Shown piece after piece: positions 1 to 4,092 of a stretch of DNA of 6,689 nucleotides. This stretch comes from Lysobacteraceae bacterium (GTDB taxonomy: Bacteria > Pseudomonadota > Gammaproteobacteria > Xanthomonadales > Wenzhouxiangellaceae). The stretch is taken from positions 1 through 6,689 of the forward strand of contig JAIVHD010000075.1 of the NCBI GenBank assembly GCA_020201235.1, written 5' to 3'. The stretch's first letter is position 1. Each line of letters starts with the position of its first letter. The position numbers were made by a program, and so were the translations under genes. The notes beneath the pieces were generated by a model. The model saw only the letters and a list, made by a program, of their open reading frames with translations. It was not told the origin of the DNA and searched no databases.

Positions 1-1
1 G

Positions 2-117
2 CACGGGACCGTTGAGCTGCCCGGTATCGCAGCGCTTCCGGGCAGTATGATGGATTTTTCAATCGTCACATAAAGCGAATGATGCTGCGGTTGAAAAATC
101 TCCGCGCACGTCCCGTG
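2..117. other. Nested inverted repeats forming a possible three-way junction
   Basis: Three perfect inverted repeats are arranged without crossing. The outer stem is CACGGGAC (2-9) with GTCCCGTG (110-117). Inside it are CTGCCCGG (17-24) with CCGGGCAG (38-45), and GATTTTTCAA (53-62) with TTGAAAAATC (91-100). Read as RNA or single-stranded DNA, this gives an 8-bp closing stem with two hairpins of 8 and 10 bp. No ORF here looks coding. The function is unknown. It could be a structured RNA, an intergenic repeat element, or overlapping terminators between a gene left of the window and the minus-strand gene ending at 165. The pairing is seen directly; that it folds or functions is inference. Confidence 0.4.
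17..59 (+). terminator. Possible terminator for a gene left of the window
   Basis: An 8-bp GC-rich stem (17-24 with 38-45) with a 13-base loop is followed, after eight bases, by ATTTTT (54-59). The stem is strong, but the T tract is not directly adjacent, so the fit to an intrinsic terminator is imperfect. It would serve a plus-strand gene that ends before this window, which cannot be seen. Confidence 0.2.
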
Positions 118-164
118 AACACGACGCTGCGGGCTCTCGCGATCGTATTGAGACATCAAATGGG

Positions 165-395
165 TCACGCTTCGTAGAAGCCGATGGCGGCAAGCAGCAA
201 ACCGGCAATCGTGATCGACGCGGGCGTGCGCACGCCCGACACTCCAAACACTTCGACCAGGCTCGGAATGCCAGGCACGAGCCCGAGCAGCAGCCATGCA
301 AAGAAGAACGCTGCCGTGGTGCAGCCGACAACGCCGACGATTAACCGAAGACGCCCGAGCAGGCCAGATTCTCGAATGGGTTTTCGCGTGCGCAA
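165..395 (-). CDS. Small two-helix inner-membrane protein, unknown function
   Basis: I do not recognise this 76-aa protein as a named family. It has a basic N-terminus (MRTRKPIRES), then a hydrophobic helix around residues 17-40 that includes AAFFFAWLLLGLVPGIP, a short linker, and a second helix around 57-74 (ASITIAGLLLAAIGFYEA). This suggests a two-pass inner-membrane protein with a positive, probably cytoplasmic, N-terminus. Codons are mostly G/C-ending, as in a real gene of this genome. The start is TTG: no ATG or GTG lies between it and the in-frame stop at 420-422. There is no clear Shine-Dalgarno, but the promoter at 427-455 places the transcript start about 25 bases upstream, which fits this start. 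The TonB-domain gene ends 66 bases upstream on the same strand, so read-through is possible as well. Confidence 0.62.
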   Translation of the reverse strand: MRTRKPIRESGLLGRLRLIVGVVGCTTAAFFFAWLLLGLVPGIPSLVEVFGVSGVRTPASITIAGLLLAAIGFYEA

Positions 396-426
396 GATCG
401 ATATCGATTGGTGAGTTCTCTAAAAG

Positions 427-455
427 ATAACACTTGCAGCATAAATTGCTGTCAA
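427..455 (-). promoter_or_regulatory. Sigma70-type promoter for the 76-aa membrane protein gene
   Basis: On the minus strand a perfect -35 box TTGACA (450-455) is followed by a 17-base spacer and a -10 box TGTTAT (427-432, four of six consensus bases). The expected transcription start is near 420, giving a leader of about 25 bases before the TTG codon at 395. The promoter lies between the stop of the TonB-domain gene (462) and the small gene, so the latter can be expressed independently. The boxes are seen directly; activity is inference. Confidence 0.55.
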
Positions 456-461
456 CGCGAC

Positions 462-878
462 TTAATCGATCTTGAACTCGATCGTCTGCGTGGCGCGGAA
501 CGGCAAAGCCTCGCCGTTTTTGACCCAGGGCTCGAAGCGCCACTCGGCCAGCGCGTCGGTGGCGACCTGGTCAAAGACCCCGGCCGGCTCGGATTCCAGC
601 ACGACGATTTCTTCGACACTGCCGTTCTCTGTAATGGTGAACTCGGCTGTCACCGAGCCTTGAGTCTTGTTTTCGACCGCCTCGCGCGGATATCGCGGAT
701 TGATGCGCACGGTTGGAATCGCCGTGCCGCCGGCCTCCCGTGCCAGCTCTGCGTCGGCGACCTTGATGGCATCAGCACGGATCGACGGCGCAAGCGCAGC
801 GCCCAGGGTGACCAGCAGCGCCAGCAGCGCATATCCACAAATCAGCCGTGCACGTGTGCCTTGGTGAGTATTGAGCAT
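462..878 (-). CDS. Exported TonB C-terminal domain protein (TonB family)
   Basis: This 138-aa protein has a signal peptide: basic start, hydrophobic stretch about residues 12-31, then a likely signal peptidase I site after Ala-Asp-Ala (35-37). Nearly all of the mature part is a TonB C-terminal domain, with the typical elements RYPREAV, GSVTAEFTITENGSV, and the final ALAEWRFEPW followed by a beta strand. In classical TonB this domain contacts the TonB box of outer-membrane transporters and passes energy from ExbB-ExbD. Here there is no proline-rich spacer, and if the signal is cleaved no membrane anchor remains, so a role as true energy transducer is doubtful. Such short TonB-domain proteins are common in gammaproteobacteria and mostly uncharacterised. 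The reading frame is open up to 1163, but the ATG at 878 is chosen because a strong ribosome-binding site precedes it and the signal peptide begins there. No exbB, exbD or transporter gene is nearby. Confidence 0.88.
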   Translation of the reverse strand: MLNTHQGTRARLICGYALLALLVTLGAALAPSIRADAIKVADAELAREAGGTAIPTVRINPRYPREAVENKTQGSVTAEFTITENGSVEEIVVLESEPAGVFDQVATDALAEWRFEPWVKNGEALPFRATQTIEFKID

Positions 879-886
879 TTCTATTC

Positions 887-893
887 TCCTTTT
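887..893 (-). promoter_or_regulatory. Ribosome-binding site setting the TonB-domain gene start
   Basis: On the minus strand AAAGGAG lies eight bases before the ATG at 876-878. It decides the start within a frame that stays open for a further 95 codons upstream, a region that does not look like protein and would bury the signal peptide. Confidence 0.8.
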
Positions 894-1507
894 GATGGAT
901 TGACGAGCGTACCAGGGATTGGTCAGCGTCGGCAGGTCCGGGGTGCCGGCGAGTGTAACTAGAGTGCGCGCATAACGGAGGCGGCCGCGAGCACCGCTCT
1001 CGGCCAGTGCATGCGCGTCGCAGCTCAGTTCCTGATCGGTTCGAAATCCGCGCAGGCCGACCCAGGCCTGAGCCCGCCTTGTTCGCCATCGTGCTGTAAC
1101 CGGGGGGGCGAAGGTGTACTCGGATTGGGCGTATCGCGGGGCCGAGCTGACGCTGGACGACACGACACGTCAGTATCCCAGGGCGTTGTGGCGGCGAGCC
1201 GATGGCAAGCGGCCTTGCCGCAGCCGTGCGCTCTGGATTTTCCTGATCGCTGCGTATATACTTGGATCGCCTGGTCTACATTCAGGCGCATTTCGGGCGT
1301 GTGGGGATGAAGGTATTTTTTGGCGGCATCCCGGCTGATGCCGGTGGCGTTTCGGTACAGGGCTGTTGAAAGCCAATTTTGACGCTCAAACGGCCCTGGC
1401 TGTTGCGCCTGGCCCAGGAACCTGTCCTGGTGATCGGTGTCCGGCGGTGCTGGCTGTTGTTTCCTCCGTCCGCAGCTATTGGAAACTCATCTTAAGGGAC
1501 AAGACTT
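894..1507. other. Intergenic region between divergent genes, no gene seen
   Basis: This stretch separates the divergent TonB-domain and propeller genes. The open frames in it have no recognisable domain, are Cys/Arg/Pro-rich and look like non-coding translation. Short inverted repeats are present: GGCAAG/CTTGCC around 1204-1219; CAGGGC (1358-1363) with GCCCTG (1393-1398), enclosing TTTGA/TCAAA (1378-1390); and CCAGGA (1414-1419) with TCCTGG (1425-1430). The phrase GGCTGTTG occurs three times (near 1361, 1398 and 1452). Promoters for both flanking genes should be here, but I found no pair of boxes good enough to call. AAGGGA (1494-1499), eight bases before the ATG at 1508, is the ribosome-binding site of the propeller gene. 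Confidence 0.5.
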
Positions 1508-2362
1508 ATGAACTTTGTGCTGAAGCAAGCGGCGGGATTTGCCGTACTGATAGCCATTATCGCGAGCGTAACTCCGACGCTTGCCGATGAGCAGGCGCTT
1601 GAACCGGGCAACCTGATCGTGGCCAATTTCCAGGCCTTTCCGGGTTTTGGCGATTCGGTCGGCACGGTCGTCCAGTTCGATCTGTCGGGCCGCGGCCGCG
1701 GCAATATCAAGCAGATCAAGTCTGAAATCGGCGACCCGGATGCTGATCTTTTTGACGGCGTGCTGTTTCCGCCACTTCCGTGGGGCCCGGGCGGCATGGC
1801 GGTCGGTGGCCCGAACGGCGACCTTTACGTTGCAAGTATTCTGCGCGGCACAATCAGCCGCTTCGACCAGCGCACATCAGCAGTGGTCGAATCGGTTCAG
1901 ATCGTGCCCATCCCGGGTCCAGAGGCCGGGGTTTTCGGCTTGAGAGGCATGGTCTGGGGGCCGAACGGCAACCTGTTCGTCTCGGTTTGCGCCGCCGACG
2001 GCAATGATTTCGGTGCCGCCGATGCGGTCTTCGAACTCGACCGACGCACGCTTGAACGCGTGCGCGAGATTCGCCAGGCCGGCACGCCGACCACCGATTG
2101 TTTCGGCGGCATTGGCTTTGGCCCCGACGACCTGTTGTACGTCAGCGGCCTGTTTTCCGGTAATGTCGCGGCCTTTGATCTGGCTACCGCTGAAGCGGTT
2201 GCAGGTGATCCATCGCTTGTCGAGGTCGAGACGGTGCGCGATGTCTTCATGCTCGAAGCGGGCGAGGCGGTGGTCGATACGCTTGCCGCTCTAAGCTTTG
2301 CGCCCGACGGCACGACGGCAATCTGTATGTTGGCGATCTCGCGGCCCGCGCGGTGCTGGTGA
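1508..2362 (+). CDS. Secreted beta-propeller (NHL/YncE-like) protein, 3' end frameshifted
   Basis: The 284-aa product starts with a signal peptide (hydrophobic core about residues 8-20, likely cleavage after Thr-Leu-Ala at 24-26), so it should act in the periplasm or outside the cell. Blade-like repeats with the pattern G-P-N/D-x-x-L-Y/F-V occur at 101-109 (GPNGDLYVA), 151-159 (GPNGNLFVS) and 205-213 (GPDDLLYVS), with a start of another at 264-268 (FAPDG). This pattern is typical of NHL or YncE-like propellers, which usually bind ligands or proteins; no catalytic residues can be named. C161 and C198 could form a disulfide. After residue 268 the frame is lost: the last 16 residues do not resemble a propeller blade and end at a TGA, while the expected blade continues in another frame. 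A good ribosome-binding site AAGGGA lies eight bases upstream of the ATG. The protein may be non-functional or lack its closing strand, unless the shift is a sequencing error. Confidence 0.78.
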   Translation: MNFVLKQAAGFAVLIAIIASVTPTLADEQALEPGNLIVANFQAFPGFGDSVGTVVQFDLSGRGRGNIKQIKSEIGDPDADLFDGVLFPPLPWGPGGMAVGGPNGDLYVASILRGTISRFDQRTSAVVESVQIVPIPGPEAGVFGLRGMVWGPNGNLFVSVCAADGNDFGAADAVFELDRRTLERVREIRQAGTPTTDCFGGIGFGPDDLLYVSGLFSGNVAAFDLATAEAVAGDPSLVEVETVRDVFMLEAGEAVVDTLAALSFAPDGTTAICMLAISRPARCW

Positions 2363-2469
2363 TCGACCCCGAAACGGGCGATGTAGTGCGTCGCATCGAA
2401 AACGGCCGCACGGGCCTGTCGGCACTCGATCCGCGCTTTGTCGTGTTCAATCCGGCACCGTTTCAATAA
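2314..2469 (+). pseudogene. Out-of-frame last blade of the propeller gene
   Basis: Reading from 2314 gives DGNLYVGDLAARAVLVIDPE, then a stretch ending in VVFNPAPFQ and a TAA stop at 2467-2469, 51 residues in all. This is exactly the blade expected to follow FAPDG of the upstream gene. It has no start codon or ribosome-binding site of its own. At the junction (2306-2321) GACGGCAC is followed directly by GACGGCAA, an 8-base imperfect tandem repeat. Either an 8-base duplication or the loss of one base explains the shift. Restored, the protein would be about 317-320 aa. No slippery heptamer is visible, so programmed frameshifting is unlikely. Confidence 0.72.
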
Positions 2470-2608
2470 GGATGCTGGGGCACCCGGCCGGCGTAGGCGC
2501 TTTCCGACTCGCTGAACGTTACAGGATGAGTGACGGGGTACATTCGTGGGCCCGGTTGACTGGATGCGCGGTTAGTCAGGGTGATTCAGGACCGGGTCCG
2601 GCTCTTTA

Positions 2609-2627
2609 GGAGCCTGTCGGGTTTAAC
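2609..2627 (+). repeat. Left terminal inverted repeat
   Basis: GGAGCCTGTCGGGTTTAAC matches the reverse complement of 2752-2770 at 17 of 19 positions; the differences are T/C at the seventh and G/A at the thirteenth base. GATC follows in both arms a few bases further in (2631-2634 and 2747-2750). Confidence 0.8.
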
Positions 2628-2751
2628 GCTGATCTACTGCGGAAAAGCCGGATTGAGCCAGATTCTCCGCTCTTTTTCGTTAAATAGGCCCACAATTGGC
2701 CTCAAAAGATCGAAAAATCTGACTCCAACCGGCTTTCCCTCGCAACGATCG

Positions 2752-2770
2752 GTTAAATCCGACGGGCTCC
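2752..2770 (-). repeat. Right terminal inverted repeat, coding for the end of the 396-aa gene
   Basis: On the minus strand this reads GGAGCCCGTCGGATTTAAC, the partner of the left repeat. In the frame of the minus-strand gene it encodes Gly-Ala-Arg-Arg-Ile followed by TAA, so the mobile element provides that gene's last five codons and its stop. Confidence 0.8.
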
Positions 2771-3943
2771 TAGCCAGATCCGAAATAACTCGGGGTGGCG
2801 TTGTCGCAATTTGGTGCGTAGCGCAATATCCTCTGGATTGTGTGCCAGCCGCCAAGAGGCCGCATAAGTGCGCCAGTGCGCTGCGGGCGCGTCCTGCGCG
2901 TCGCTGTTCCAGGGCTCGAAATTCGGCATGGCATGACCAGCCAGCACCAGCCAGGCCGGAAAATCGGCCAGCTCCAGCGTGCCTTCGAGGTCGAAGAATC
3001 GGTCGCGGTGATCGGCAAGTTGCGGGTCATCAATCTCCTGGATCAGCCGATCGGCCAGTTGGTGGCCAGACCAGCACAGCCGGGCCAGCGCTTCGAGCGC
3101 GACCGGGCGGTCGCGGGCCATCAGCGCGGCGTGCGCCAGGCGCTGCAACAGGACCGGGTGGGCGGCATGGTCCGGCACTGCGCGCACCGCATCGATCACG
3201 CCCGTCCAGTCGCCGTAGCGGGCCGCGATTGCACTGACGTGCAGCTGCGGATTGGCGGCGTCGAAGTGACGCGCAGCCGGGTCGCAGCCGAGCTTTTGCC
3301 AGAATGCTTCGAGCCAGCGGTCGGCCTGGACCGTCATCACGCGGCGCGCGGCCGGGACCACGATGTGCTCGATGTGATCGAGCCAGCCCTGTGGATCGTC
3401 AATAGGCTGGTGCAACTTCGGCAGGTTTTCCACCAGCAGCTCGGCGTCACCCTGAAGGTCGTTGGCGGCACTGATGCCGGCCATTTCGGCCAGCGCGATC
3501 TCGGCGCGCGCCACTTCGCCGGCCACCAGCGCCGCGACCAGGTCGGCGCGCGCGATGTTGAATCGATTGTCGAAGAACAGGTTCAGTTGCGGCGTGTCTG
3601 GATTGCGCCGCCAATGGGTGCGGGCCAGGCGATCAGCCGCCGGGTTTCTGAAAAGCCGCTTCGGTTGGCCGACCTCGTTTGGCTGGCGGTCGCTGTCCGG
3701 GGTGTGTGGCTCTAGCTCCAGGCGCTCGGCGATGGCGGCCGCGCTTTGAAGCAATTCAACGGCGCGCTGCGGGTCTCCAGCCAGGCTGTCTTCCAGCCAT
3801 GCCGATGTCTCTTGCCGCTGCCAATGGTCCAACCGCGTGCGCGACAGCCGACCGGCGGCCAAGAGCAGGTCGAGCGGGTCAAGGGCCTCATGCCGCGCCA
3901 GCAGATGATCGATCAGGGATTGAATCTGATGCTCGGAAAACAT
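2753..3943 (-). CDS. Hypothetical helical (TPR-like) protein downstream of SNF2 gene
   Basis: I do not recognise this 396-aa protein. There is no signal peptide or membrane segment, so it is probably cytoplasmic. It is rich in Ala, Leu, Arg and Trp and appears mostly alpha-helical. Segments such as LVAALVAGEVARAEIALAEM (135-154), ARYGDWTGVIDAVRAV (241-256) and LLQRLAHAALMARDRPVALE (265-284) look like paired helices of a TPR-type scaffold, though no clean TPR consensus is present. No catalytic motif is seen. The ATG at 3943 is preceded on the minus strand by AGGA (3953-3956) with a nine-base gap, and the N-terminus MFSEHQIQSLIDHLLARHEALDP looks natural. The last five residues (392-396) and stop come from the right repeat of the MITE-like element, so the native C-terminus may have been cut or replaced. 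The gene lies 149 bases after the SNF2 ATPase gene in the same direction, which hints at a joint role, but a probable terminator lies between them. Confidence 0.8.
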   Translation of the reverse strand: MFSEHQIQSLIDHLLARHEALDPLDLLLAAGRLSRTRLDHWQRQETSAWLEDSLAGDPQRAVELLQSAAAIAERLELEPHTPDSDRQPNEVGQPKRLFRNPAADRLARTHWRRNPDTPQLNLFFDNRFNIARADLVAALVAGEVARAEIALAEMAGISAANDLQGDAELLVENLPKLHQPIDDPQGWLDHIEHIVVPAARRVMTVQADRWLEAFWQKLGCDPAARHFDAANPQLHVSAIAARYGDWTGVIDAVRAVPDHAAHPVLLQRLAHAALMARDRPVALEALARLCWSGHQLADRLIQEIDDPQLADHRDRFFDLEGTLELADFPAWLVLAGHAMPNFEPWNSDAQDAPAAHWRTYAASWRLAHNPEDIALRTKLRQRHPELFRIWLGARRI

Positions 3944-4005
3944 TGAATTGAATCCTGAAAATACGGTCCGCTGTCGGGTCTCGGCCGTTTGCAGACTTTG
4001 TTGAT

Positions 4006-4036
4006 AAAAAACGGCATTGGGTGGCGATCATGCCGT
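4006..4036 (-). terminator. Probable intrinsic terminator of the SNF2 gene
   Basis: On the minus strand ACGGCAT (4030-4036) pairs with ATGCCGT (4011-4017) around a 12-base loop and is followed directly by a run of T (4006-4010). It lies about 57 bases after the SNF2 stop codon and 62 bases before the start of the 396-aa gene. The stem is only 7 bp, so termination may be partial and act as an attenuator between the two genes. Confidence 0.5.
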
Positions 4037-4092
4037 AATCCCCTGGCAACGGCCAGCTTCTCTATCAGCCCGCCGTATTCATCACCGCGGCG

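Larger units (their letters stand above)
2607..2772. mobile_element. Palindromic MITE-like non-autonomous element
   Basis: A 166-base element is bounded by imperfect terminal inverted repeats starting GGAGCC at 2609 and ending GGCTCC at 2770, with TA immediately outside each end, possibly a target duplication. The repeat extends inward: bases 2644-2676 match the reverse complement of 2704-2736 at 27 of 33 positions, and AGGCC (2686-2690) pairs with GGCCT (2698-2702) around a 7-base centre. The whole element could thus fold into one long hairpin. It carries no transposase ORF and is visibly more A/T-rich than its surroundings. These are the marks of a miniature inverted-repeat transposable element mobilised in trans by a related transposase. 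I cannot assign the parent IS family. Lying between convergent genes, it could also act as a bidirectional terminator. An alternative reading is a conserved intergenic palindromic repeat. Confidence 0.72.

Noticed and set aside
1022..1049. tRNA-like fragments: AGCTCAGTT (D-arm-like) and GGTTCGAAATCC (T-arm-like)
   Set aside because: The two boxes are only about seven bases apart, with no room for an anticodon arm, and no acceptor stem can be drawn. It is a chance resemblance or at most a decayed fragment.
879..1163. N-terminal extension of the TonB-domain gene (frame open to 1163)
   Set aside because: The extension has no domain-like character, and the ATG at 878 has a strong ribosome-binding site and begins a signal peptide that would otherwise be internal.
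2590..2603. GGACC/GGTCC palindrome as a terminator for the propeller gene
   Set aside because: The stem is very short with almost no loop, and no T tract follows; the adjacent long palindrome is a better candidate for termination.
2634..2855. 73-codon minus-strand frame across the palindromic element, as a possible transposase remnant
   Set aside because: It crosses from the 396-aa gene's alternative frame through the element and shows no transposase motif such as a DDE residue pattern.
2581..3715. Long plus-strand open frames opposite the 396-aa gene
   Set aside because: They lie antisense to a better-supported gene, have Arg/Pro/Gly-rich composition typical of antisense frames in GC-rich DNA, and show no recognisable domain.
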